NCBI GenBank assembly: GCA_934725745.1
Contig: CAKVCH010000029.1
Span: 1-7,133 of the forward strand
Direction of reading: 5' to 3'
Length of the DNA stretch: 7,133 bases
From: an uncultured Clostridia bacterium
GTDB lineage: Bacteria > Bacillota > Clostridia > Christensenellales > UBA1242
Shown: piece after piece, positions 1 to 5,400 of the stretch
How positions within the stretch are numbered: position 1 is the stretch's first letter
How the letters are laid out: every line of letters starts with the position of its first letter
Translations under genes and position numbers: made by a program
The notes under the pieces: generated by a model
The model's input: only the letters and a program-made list of their open reading frames with translations
Database searches by the model: none
Told to the model about the DNA's origin: nothing

Positions 1-3
1 ATT

Positions 4-31
4 TTTGAGAATGTCAAATAAAAATCTCAAA
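4..31. promoter_or_regulatory. Inverted repeat, possible XRE operator
   Basis: Perfect 7-bp arms, TTTGAGA at 4-10 and TCTCAAA at 25-31, are separated by 14 bp, which puts the arm centres 21 bp (two helical turns) apart. The dyad lies just upstream of the -10 element of the XRE gene, where a repressor would block RNA polymerase. Small XRE proteins commonly regulate themselves, so an autoregulatory operator is a reasonable inference. No U-run follows the second arm, so it is not a terminator. The window edge at base 1 hides any further upstream sites. Confidence 0.4.
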
Positions 32-34
32 TAT

Positions 35-43
35 TGATACAAT
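35..43 (+). promoter_or_regulatory. Extended -10 promoter of the XRE gene
   Basis: TGATACAAT is an extended -10 (TGn followed by TACAAT at 38-43). No good -35 lies 16-18 bp upstream, which extended -10 promoters can tolerate. Transcription would start about 7 nt after the hexamer, at A50, which is the first base of the XRE start codon. Confidence 0.5.
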
Positions 44-49
44 TTTAAT

Positions 50-250
50 ATGAGACAATTAAAATTTTGCGAAAATTTGCAACGCATAAGAAGGGAAATG
101 GGTCTGTCACAAAAGCAACTTGCGGAAAAGCTAAGCACGACGGTAAAGACGATTTCGCATTGGGAAACGGGCTACTCCGAGCCGTCCCTATCCCAACTAA
201 CCGACCTACTCTCCATTCTCGAAACCACCTTCGACGACTTAATGTTTTAA
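50..250 (+). CDS. Small XRE-family HTH transcriptional regulator
   Basis: This 66-residue protein is almost entirely one HTH_3/XRE (Cro/C1-type) DNA-binding domain. Helix 1 is at about residues 5-17, the helix-turn-helix is SQKQLAEKL (20-28) followed by the recognition helix TVKTISHWETG (31-41), and the PSLSQLTDLLSIL segment closes the domain. The length is normal for a stand-alone Cro-like repressor, so it is complete and has no sensor domain. It should bind DNA as a dimer in the cytoplasm. The ATG at 50 is kept because it preserves helix 1. It has no Shine-Dalgarno in front, and the -10 at 38-43 places the transcript start at the ATG itself. The in-frame ATG at 98 has a better purine tract but would delete helix 1. 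A palindrome at 4-31 is a candidate self-operator, and a strong terminator follows at 297. The target genes are unknown. Confidence 0.88.
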   Translation: MRQLKFCENLQRIRREMGLSQKQLAEKLSTTVKTISHWETGYSEPSLSQLTDLLSILETTFDDLMF

Positions 251-296
251 TTTCAAGGCATAAAAAAAATTAAACCATACCACGAAATAAAAAGTC

Positions 297-327
297 AAGA
301 CCACCAATTTACTGGTGGTCTTATTTT
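297..327 (+). terminator. Intrinsic terminator after the XRE gene
   Basis: A perfect 10-bp stem (AAGACCACCA at 297-306, TGGTGGTCTT at 313-322) with a 6-nt loop is followed by ATTTT. It lies 47 nt past the XRE stop codon and should end that transcript. Confidence 0.8.
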
Positions 328-330
328 CAC

Positions 331-355
331 AAAAAAAGACTGCCAAATGGCAGTC
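331..355 (-). terminator. Intrinsic terminator, minus strand
   Basis: GACTGCCA (338-345) pairs with TGGCAGTC (348-355). On the minus strand the stem is followed at once by seven T (A-run 331-337), so it terminates leftward transcription, such as read-through from the NADAR-like gene about 300 nt away. The 2-nt loop would in practice open to 4 nt with a 7-bp stem. Confidence 0.6.
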
Positions 356-389
356 ACTTACTGGATTTTCGATTTCTCGAATTACCAAT

Positions 390-413
390 GGCAACTTTCG
401 TTGCCTTTATTTT
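390..413 (+). terminator. Hairpin with U-rich tail, plus strand
   Basis: GGCAAC (390-395) pairs with GTTGCC (400-405) around a TTTC tetraloop and is followed by TTTATTTT. It looks like a second, shorter plus-strand terminator 70 nt beyond the first. No promoter between the two is evident. Confidence 0.5.
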
Positions 414-653
414 AGTAACCTATTAAGCTTTGGTATGGTATAAGTTACTTTATTATTTTAACAAAAGAATATTACAAAGTCAACGATTTGAATAAAATAA
501 AAAATATTTTTTTAAATAAAAGCCAAAAAAAGATGCTTTTAAAACCATAAATAAAAAGATTTTTGATGCAAAATCGGCAATTAAACAGATAAAAATGCAC
601 ATCAAAAAGGTACCTTAAACAGTTGAGAAAGCGTTTAACAAAACCAAAGTTAC

Positions 654-1367
654 TTATTTAAAGCAAATAAACTGCTTTTTATTCGTCAAGCAATAGTCTT
701 TTAGACAATTAAGCTCAAATTCAAATTCTAGGCGTGTAAAGACAGTTTTTGAAGGGTCTTCTTCTCCTAAAAGGTGCAAAATATGACGACTTTTGACAGT
801 CTTTAACGCGTCAACAAAAAGTGGATTTTGAAGAAGAGAGACATAAAGTTCGTCGACCAAATTTTCATATTCCTTGCTGTCTCTTTTATACGCTTTCCCC
901 CAAAAATACACTCTTTTATCTGCCGTCCAATCATAGTCTTGTCCCGCCTTAATGTTGTTTGAGTCAAGTCCACTAAGCGAAAAAACAAGTTTTTGCGCCC
1001 TTTTATTTCTAAATTTTATTCCTTGGAAAAAACTTTCCACCGAATGCAGAATGTGCCCTTTAAAATAAAATTTGTATGGAAAAAGATTGGACAAAATTTT
1101 AGGAAGCGCGCCGTGGAGTTTGTATCCAACATTGACAAACCTTTCCGTTTCGCCCACGAAATCACTTTCGTCATTTTCTCTAACGCACACGCCGTCGCAA
1201 AAATATTTTTCGCCCACCTTTTTTACTTCCTTTTGACGAAAAACATAATTTCTTTTAAAATTTTGAAACCTTTTAAGTTCTTTTCTAATTTTTAAATCTA
1301 ACAACAAATTTCTCATAATTAAAAATAGTTTATCATAAAAGGTCAATTGCTCAAAACATTTATACAT
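654..1367 (-). CDS. NADAR/YbiA-like domain protein
   Basis: A 237-residue protein. The core from about residue 80 matches the NADAR (YbiA-like) pattern in order: LSNLFPYKFYFKG (92-104), SVESFFQGIKF (109-119, the counterpart of the family's SVEHAYQAxKF, with Glu111 in the conserved acidic position), a DW at 146-147, and LLQNPLFVDAL (178-188, like the family's K-F-x-QNP-x-L helix). NADAR enzymes act on N-glycosidic bonds of ADP-ribose-type or riboflavin-pathway intermediates, and some remove ADP-ribose from guanine bases; the substrate here cannot be read from sequence. The first 80 residues are lysine-rich and not recognised. The tail SKTVFTRLEFEFEL (206-219) replaces the usual C-terminus. The start is uncertain: neither ATG 1367 nor the in-frame ATG 1316 has a Shine-Dalgarno. 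The gene diverges from the hydrolase gene. No DarT-like toxin is visible beside it. Confidence 0.62.
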   Translation of the reverse strand: MYKCFEQLTFYDKLFLIMRNLLLDLKIRKELKRFQNFKRNYVFRQKEVKKVGEKYFCDGVCVRENDESDFVGETERFVNVGYKLHGALPKILSNLFPYKFYFKGHILHSVESFFQGIKFRNKRAQKLVFSLSGLDSNNIKAGQDYDWTADKRVYFWGKAYKRDSKEYENLVDELYVSLLQNPLFVDALKTVKSRHILHLLGEEDPSKTVFTRLEFEFELNCLKDYCLTNKKQFICFK

Positions 1368-1442
1368 TTTTATTTATTTATCTAACTTTAAAAACTCGTT
1401 ACCTATAAAAACTATCTACTAAAAATGCAACCAAAAAAACTA

Positions 1443-1470
1443 TTTTCATTTTAAAAAGTTGTGCTATAAT
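1443..1470 (+). promoter_or_regulatory. Extended -10 promoter of the hydrolase-thyX operon
   Basis: TGCTATAAT (1462-1470) is a perfect extended -10 with a consensus TATAAT at 1465-1470. TTTTCA (1443-1448) is a 4/6 match to the -35, at 16 bp spacing. The predicted start of transcription is 1477-1478, which coincides with the ATG at 1478. Confidence 0.75.
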
Positions 1471-1477
1471 AAATGTG

Positions 1478-2077
1478 ATGAAGAAATTATTTTTATATAT
1501 CCACGGCAAAGGTGGAAGTTACAAGGAAGAAGAGATTTTTCAAAATTATATTTTAAACGCGGATGTCGTGGGCGTCGATTATGACGATTATAGACCTTGG
1601 ATAACAAGGGATGTTATTTTAAAAAGTTATCTCAAACTTGCGCCCCAATACGACGAAGTAAATGTAATAGCAAATAGCATTGGCGCCTATTTTTCAATGT
1701 TAGCGCTTAGTGGACAAGACATTAAAAGTGCTTATTTTATATCGCCCGTTTTGGATATGGAAAGGCTTATTTTAGATATGATGTCGTGGGCAAATATAAC
1801 TGAAAGCGAGTTAGAAAAAAGAAAAGAAATTCCGACTGATTTTGGTGAGACTTTATCGTTTGAATATTTGACTTATGTAAAAAACAATCCTTTAAAGTGG
1901 GACATAAAGACATATATTTTGTATGGTGAAAGGGATTCTCTTATCCCTTTTGAAACAGTGCGTAATTACATAAAAAATCACGACGCAAATCTCACTATTA
2001 TGAAAGGTGGCGAACACTATTTTCACACGCAAAAACAGTTAGACTGTCTTAAAAATTGGCTAAAAGCAAATGTTTAA
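1478..2077 (+). CDS. Small alpha/beta-hydrolase family protein
   Basis: A 199-residue cytoplasmic protein with a single alpha/beta-hydrolase domain and no signal peptide. In order: beta strand KKLFLYI, then the oxyanion-hole motif HGKGG (9-13); nucleophile elbow ANSIG with Ser67, where the first Gly of GxSxG is Ala; the acid Asp153 in YGERD after a beta strand; and His180 in GGEHYFHT. The triad is therefore Ser67-Asp153-His180, and the enzyme should be active on an ester, thioester or similar bond. The substrate is unknown. The compact size and elbow resemble small clostridial hydrolases of the RBBP9/YqiA-like type. ATG 1478 is preferred over GTG 1475 because it starts right at the first beta strand and at the predicted transcription start. 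No Shine-Dalgarno precedes either. The stop is 19 nt before the thyX-like start, so the two genes are probably one operon. Confidence 0.85.
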   Translation: MKKLFLYIHGKGGSYKEEEIFQNYILNADVVGVDYDDYRPWITRDVILKSYLKLAPQYDEVNVIANSIGAYFSMLALSGQDIKSAYFISPVLDMERLILDMMSWANITESELEKRKEIPTDFGETLSFEYLTYVKNNPLKWDIKTYILYGERDSLIPFETVRNYIKNHDANLTIMKGGEHYFHTQKQLDCLKNWLKANV

Positions 2078-2096
2078 AGGATAAAAGGAAGAAAAA

Positions 2097-3242
2097 ATGG
2101 AATTTGAAGTATACGCGACGACAAATTTTGGGTCAGAAAATGTCCCCGAAAAATTTAACAAAATGGGCGGAGAACTTGCAGGCATTTGCTATATGTCTGG
2201 CACATTAAAAGATGTTATAAGTAAGCCCGAAGCAAAGACATTAAGGCGCGCCGAAATGGTCAAAGAAAACCGCCACCACAGCGTTTTTGACCACGAGTAC
2301 ATAACTCTTTATTTGCAAGATGTCCCAAAGATGTTTGCAATGCTTTTAAACAACGAAAAAGCCTACACAACAAGCGAAAAAAGCGCCCGCTACACAAAAA
2401 TGGCGGTTAAAGGCATTGAACTTGACCTATTTGTCAAATGGAAAGAAATTTTTGTTAAACTGATAAAGGATAAATATGGTGATGTTCCATATTTTGATAA
2501 CAAGCGCGTGGAAAAACTTGCACAAGAAAACGCAAGATATTTTATGTCCGTTTATACTGACACTTCCCTTGCTTACACGACATCTTTTAGGCAACTAAAC
2601 TACTTATATACTTGGCTAAAAAACATCGACAAACACCCTAGCCCACTTGTTAGAAAACTTAAAACTACCGCCGATTGCTTTTGCGACTTTCTTGAAAAAG
2701 AGCACCTAGTAGATAAGAAAATAGCAGATTTAGCGGACGAACGCGGATTTAGTTTAATCGCTAAAAAGGACCGCGTCGAGTATTTTGGAGATGTTTACTC
2801 GACAAAATATCTAGGGTCTTTTGCTGAACTTGCGCAAGCACAAAGGCATAGAACGCTTAATTATGAAATGAGAGAACTAGATAAAAAGTCCTACTACATT
2901 CCAAAAATCATTCAAAATGACGACTTTTTAAAATCAAAGTGGATTGAAGATATGGTAAAGGTGGAAGATTTGACGCCACAAGGACAACTTGTGCAAATTT
3001 ACGAGCGCGGGACGCCTGAAAACTTTATTTTAAAAATGAAAGAGCGTCTTTGCACTTGCGCACAACTTGAAATTAACGACCAAACAAAAGAGACGCTTCA
3101 AAAATACATTGATAATACGACCGATTTTGATATTAAAACAACTCTTGAAAAATACAACAAAGGCGCGCGTTGCACAAGCGGATTTAAGTGCAACACTCCT
3201 TGTGGGTTTAAGGAAGGTATCACTCTTGAAAGAGAGATTTAG
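2097..3242 (+). CDS. Double-length ThyX-like (FAD-dependent thymidylate synthase family) protein
   Basis: This 381-residue protein is much longer than a classical ThyX (about 220-250). Residues 1-205 align by eye with a whole ThyX: HHSVFDHEYITL (60-71) matches the H-x-x-x-F-E-H-x-x-F-T segment, SEKSARY (93-99) the S-x-RY end of the signature, and the helix around SFRQLNYL (163-170) the substrate helix. The RHR arginines are replaced by NEK (86-88). Residues 230-340 look like a second, shorter ThyX half: AQRHRTLNYE keeps RHR at 250-252 but has Glu260 where the Ser of RHR-X7-S belongs, and RLCTCAQLEI (317-326) matches the dUMP-binding R-x4-AQ-x-EI. Classical ThyX converts dUMP to dTMP with FAD and methylenetetrahydrofolate, in tetramers whose active sites lie between subunits. 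Whether this protein does the same is open. The C-terminus has Cys359, Cys365 and Cys369. AAAGGAAG (2084-2091) is the ribosome site. Confidence 0.75.
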   Translation: MEFEVYATTNFGSENVPEKFNKMGGELAGICYMSGTLKDVISKPEAKTLRRAEMVKENRHHSVFDHEYITLYLQDVPKMFAMLLNNEKAYTTSEKSARYTKMAVKGIELDLFVKWKEIFVKLIKDKYGDVPYFDNKRVEKLAQENARYFMSVYTDTSLAYTTSFRQLNYLYTWLKNIDKHPSPLVRKLKTTADCFCDFLEKEHLVDKKIADLADERGFSLIAKKDRVEYFGDVYSTKYLGSFAELAQAQRHRTLNYEMRELDKKSYYIPKIIQNDDFLKSKWIEDMVKVEDLTPQGQLVQIYERGTPENFILKMKERLCTCAQLEINDQTKETLQKYIDNTTDFDIKTTLEKYNKGARCTSGFKCNTPCGFKEGITLEREI

Positions 3243-3345
3243 AATTGTCGCCAACTAAAAACAAATAAATAGTTGTAACCTAAAAAAGTCAAAAAAATAT
3301 GGGCTTCCTAAAATCATCACCAATATCCAATTTATAAAACAACTG

Positions 3346-3367
3346 AAAACAAATCATAAAAATGATA
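3346..3367. repeat. 22-bp intergenic repeat, copy 1
   Basis: The same 22 bp recurs at 3436-3457 with a single A/G difference. Each copy contains the small palindrome ATCAT-N4-ATGAT (here 3353-3357 and 3362-3366), preceded by AAAACAA. The copies are direct and 90 bp apart. Confidence 0.7.
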
Positions 3368-3435
3368 AGCGCTATAAAAACTTCTTAAATAGTAGAAAAA
3401 ATATAATTTTTGAAATGGGCGCTAACATCCAAGTT

Positions 3436-3457
3436 AAAACAAATCATAGAAATGATA
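3436..3457. repeat. 22-bp intergenic repeat, copy 2
   Basis: The second direct copy of the repeat at 3346-3367, differing at one base inside the loop of the ATCAT/ATGAT palindrome. The flanks differ, so the identity is confined to the 22 bp plus scattered similarity. Confidence 0.7.
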
Positions 3458-3551
3458 TAGTCAATTTAAGATTATAAATAGATGCAATTGCTATATTGCC
3501 GTAACAAAAAAACAATAAATATGCAAAAAGTATACAAACTTTCACAGAACT

Positions 3552-3589
3552 AAAAACAAGGCAAAGAGTTTTAATCTTGCCTTGTTTTT
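3552..3589. terminator. Bidirectional intrinsic terminator
   Basis: AAAAACAAGGCAA (3552-3564) pairs with TTGCCTTGTTTTT (3577-3589). The inner GA/TC pair and one bulged A close a loop of GTTTTAA. A T-run follows on the plus strand, and on the minus strand the A-tract supplies a T-run, so it can end both the thyX-like and suf transcripts. Its right side touches the stop codon of the sufB-like gene at 3591-3593. Confidence 0.85.
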
Positions 3590-3590
3590 T

Positions 3591-4508
3591 TTATTGCAAA
3601 AAGCCTTGAATGATTGTTTCTTCGGCTTCTTCTTTGCTTAGTCCCAAAGTCATAAGTTTGATTTGTTGTTGCTCGGAAATTTTACCTATCGACGCTTCGT
3701 GCGTAAGTAGCGCGTCTTTGTGCTTTGCAACAATTTTTGGAGTGGAAGTAATTTGGGCTTTGTCGCTTAAAATTCCGTCACATTCAACATGCCCAAAACA
3801 CTCGTTTTCTCCCACGACATTGCTGACAAACTCTTGCACGCTCTTCCCTTGTGCGACAGCACGCGAGACCACATCGGTCTTAGAATTTTTGCCCTTCAAC
3901 TCGACATCAAATTGAGTTTTGACTCTTTCGCTATTTTGCGTCAGTAAACTTTCCTTTATTATAAGGCTCGACTTGTCACCCACAACGGCGGTCGTTGTTC
4001 TTGTACTATTTGTGACGCCACCGAGTTGAATCATCTCCATTTCAAGTTTGGAATTTTTGCCAATGTATGCAACGGTCACAGGGTCGAGATTTCTTTCAGA
4101 ATTTTTCTTCCCCACGCCCAAATGCTTTTCTACATATCTAACATGCGAATTGTTGCCCACATGGAATGTGTGAATGCCGTTATGCGACGACATTTTGTCC
4201 CCGCTATTGTGAACCCCACACCCCGCAACAATCAAAACATCGCAGTCATCGCCCACATAAAAATCGTTATAAACCTTATCTTGCATTCCGACAGCGTTTA
4301 AAATAACTGGGATGTGCACGCTTTTGTTCTTTGTTCCCTCTTTAATGATAATGTCTATGCCGTCTTTGTCTTTTTTGGAAACAATATTTATCTCATCCGT
4401 AACGGCGCGTCCTTCCAACTTGCCATTTTTTCTAATATTGTACGCCCCTTGTGGAACGCCGTGCAAATCGGCTATTTTTTCAAGTAGCATTTTATCAATT
4501 TTATCCAT
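3591..4508 (-). CDS. sufB: Single SufB/SufD-family Fe-S scaffold protein (SmsB-like)
   Basis: A 305-residue SufBD-family protein, clearly shorter than E. coli SufB (about 495). It partners the SufC ATPase in a cytoplasmic complex that assembles Fe-S clusters. The core is a Gly/Asn-rich beta-helix, including GCGVHNSGDKMSSHNGIHTF (96-115) and YVEKHLGVG (125-133), both typical of the short clostridial/archaeal SufB-like group. Near the C-terminus, ECDG with Cys243 and THEASIG with His270 and Glu271 line up with E. coli SufB Cys405 and His433/Glu434, the cluster-assembly residues; the final helix LGLSKEEAEETIIQGFL is the SufC-binding end. Having the Cys makes it SufB-like rather than SufD-like. 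The gene overlaps sufC by 8 nt (ATGGATAA), with GAGGTG (4513-4518) as ribosome site, so the two are translationally coupled. No sufD, sufS or sufU lies next to it. Confidence 0.87.
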   Translation of the reverse strand: MDKIDKMLLEKIADLHGVPQGAYNIRKNGKLEGRAVTDEINIVSKKDKDGIDIIIKEGTKNKSVHIPVILNAVGMQDKVYNDFYVGDDCDVLIVAGCGVHNSGDKMSSHNGIHTFHVGNNSHVRYVEKHLGVGKKNSERNLDPVTVAYIGKNSKLEMEMIQLGGVTNSTRTTTAVVGDKSSLIIKESLLTQNSERVKTQFDVELKGKNSKTDVVSRAVAQGKSVQEFVSNVVGENECFGHVECDGILSDKAQITSTPKIVAKHKDALLTHEASIGKISEQQQIKLMTLGLSKEEAEETIIQGFLQ

Positions 4509-5214
4509 TTTGCACCTCGCTTAATTTCCCGCAAGTTTGATTTTCAAGAAGTGGTTGCATTTCATTGAAACCACCTTCACCTTCAATTTTCCCGCGTTTA
4601 AGTAAAATTACTTTATTTGCAATTTCAATAAGACGCTTTTGGTGGCTAATAACAATATATGTTTTTTGCTCGCTTTCAAAAAGCCTAACCAGCGCGTCAA
4701 AACTCCACAAGTCAATCCCCGCTTCTGGCTCGTCACAAATGTTGATTTGACTGTTTTTGGCAAGAAGAACGGCAAGTTCAATGCGCTTTAATTCTCCGCC
4801 CGACAACTTGTTATCCACTTCGCGAGAAATGTACTCTCTTGCGCAAAGCCCCACGCGCGACAAGTACTCACACGCACTAGGAATACTATTTTTTGTCCCG
4901 CTTGCAATGTCGATAAGGTCTTTTACTGTAAGCCCTTTAAAAGTCGTTGGTTGTTGGAACGCATAGCCAAATCCCATTTTGGCGCGCTCTGTAATTGAAA
5001 GATTTGTAATTTCTTTCCCGTCCCAAAAAATTTGTCCACTTGTTGGCTTTAAAATGCCCATTAAAATTTTAGCAAGCGTCGATTTTCCGCTCCCGTTGGG
5101 ACCCGTTATAACTAAAAGTTGCCCGTCAGGCACGACAAACGAAACTTCATCCAAAATGCGTTTTGTTTGCCCGTCTTGCACAACTTCATATACTAGATTT
5201 TTTACTTCTAACAT
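4501..5214 (-). CDS. sufC: SufC-like Fe-S assembly ATPase (SmsC-like)
   Basis: A 237-residue soluble ABC-type ATPase. Walker A is GPNGSGKST (38-46), the Q-loop is at FQQP (86-89), the signature LSGGE is at 137-141, Walker B ends INICDEPEAGID (157-168, catalytic Glu162), and the switch His is His191 in VISHQ. The sequence DEPEAGIDLWSF differs from the DE-x-DSGLD of classical SufC and is what I associate with the minimal two-gene SUF-like (SMS) ATPases. It has no membrane segments, and the next gene is its SufB/D partner, not a permease, so Fe-S assembly is far likelier than transport. ATP hydrolysis should drive reshaping of the scaffold. The ATG at 5214 has a good ribosome site, AAAGGAG, at 5220-5226. 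No clear promoter was identified in the 5227-5365 stretch upstream. Confidence 0.9.
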   Translation of the reverse strand: MLEVKNLVYEVVQDGQTKRILDEVSFVVPDGQLLVITGPNGSGKSTLAKILMGILKPTSGQIFWDGKEITNLSITERAKMGFGYAFQQPTTFKGLTVKDLIDIASGTKNSIPSACEYLSRVGLCAREYISREVDNKLSGGELKRIELAVLLAKNSQINICDEPEAGIDLWSFDALVRLFESEQKTYIVISHQKRLIEIANKVILLKRGKIEGEGGFNEMQPLLENQTCGKLSEVQNG

Positions 5215-5219
5215 TTAGT

Positions 5220-5226
5220 CTCCTTT
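5220..5226 (-). promoter_or_regulatory. Ribosome binding site of sufC
   Basis: The minus strand reads AAAGGAG, 5 nt before the ATG at 5214. It fixes the sufC start and contrasts with the absence of such sites before the XRE, NADAR-like and hydrolase genes. Confidence 0.85.
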
Positions 5227-5296
5227 TACACCTAATTAAACCACAACGCCCCAAAAAAAGCAAGCACACGAGAAAAGTTTATTGATATTGGTAACA

Positions 5297-5345
5297 ATTA
5301 TCCTTTTAATAAAGACATTATCCTTTTAATAAAGACATTATCCTT
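5297..5345. repeat. Tandem 20-bp repeat, about 2.5 copies
   Basis: The unit ATTATCCTTTTAATAAAGAC occurs at 5297-5316 and 5317-5336 without a mismatch, then the first 9 bases again at 5337-5345. Read on the minus strand, each unit carries AAAAGGATAATG, which resembles both a -10 (GATAAT) and an AGGA site with a start codon. It lies 83-131 bp upstream of sufC and 20 bp before the plus-strand -35 at 5366. Confidence 0.9.
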
Positions 5346-5365
5346 GCGACATCTTATCTAAACAT

Positions 5366-5394
5366 TTGACAACTTTTTTTATCTTTTATACAAT
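5366..5394 (+). promoter_or_regulatory. Near-consensus sigma-A promoter of the FakA-like gene
   Basis: TTGACA (5366-5371), a 17-bp spacer, then TACAAT (5389-5394): 6/6 and 5/6 matches at ideal spacing. Transcription should start at about 5401, giving a leader of about 123 nt before the 88-codon gene. Confidence 0.82.
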
Positions 5395-5400
5395 GATGTT

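Larger units (their letters stand above)
251..653. other. Non-coding, hairpin-rich AT-rich intergenic region
   Basis: No credible gene is seen here. Three compact GC-containing hairpins sit at 297-413 and are listed separately. A looser pair, AGTAAC (414-419) and GTTACT (444-449), follows. Two AT-rich inverted repeats lie between there and the NADAR-like stop: TAAAAGC 517-523 with GCTTTTA 535-541, and TTTTTGATG 560-568 with CATCAAAAA 600-608. On the minus strand either could weakly terminate the NADAR-like gene. The rest of 450-650 is A/T-rich with no promoter I would defend. Confidence 0.5.
3243..3590. other. Convergent intergenic region between thyX-like and sufB-like genes
   Basis: About 350 bp with no supportable gene and no tRNA fold. 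It holds two copies of a 22-bp repeat and, at its right end, a bidirectional terminator, all listed separately. The hexamer GCGCTA also occurs twice, at 3369-3374 (just after repeat copy 1) and 3419-3424 (12 bp before copy 2). No terminator was found immediately after the thyX-like stop, so that transcript may run to 3552-3589. Confidence 0.5.

Noticed and set aside
993..1295. Plus-strand open frame of 100 codons
   Set aside because: It lies antisense to the NADAR-like gene, is of shadow composition, and has no ribosome site or recognisable domain.
50..1367. XRE plus NADAR-like genes as a toxin-antitoxin or defence pair
   Set aside because: The genes are convergent and 400 bp apart with terminators between them, and no ADP-ribosyltransferase toxin is present.
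1475..1477. GTG start for the hydrolase
   Set aside because: It adds one Met before the ATG, has no ribosome site, and would lie at or before the predicted transcription start.
3346..3457. CRISPR-like pair of repeats
   Set aside because: There are only two copies with a 68-bp gap, no third copy and no cas genes.
4811..4820. Another DnaA-box-like match, TTATCCACT, inside sufC
   Set aside because: It is 8/9 only and is explained by the codons of the conserved Asp-Asn before LSGGE. It shows that near matches occur by chance.
4501..5214. SufC-like ATPase read as an ABC transporter component
   Set aside because: There is no permease or membrane protein next to it, and it overlaps a SufB/D-family gene.
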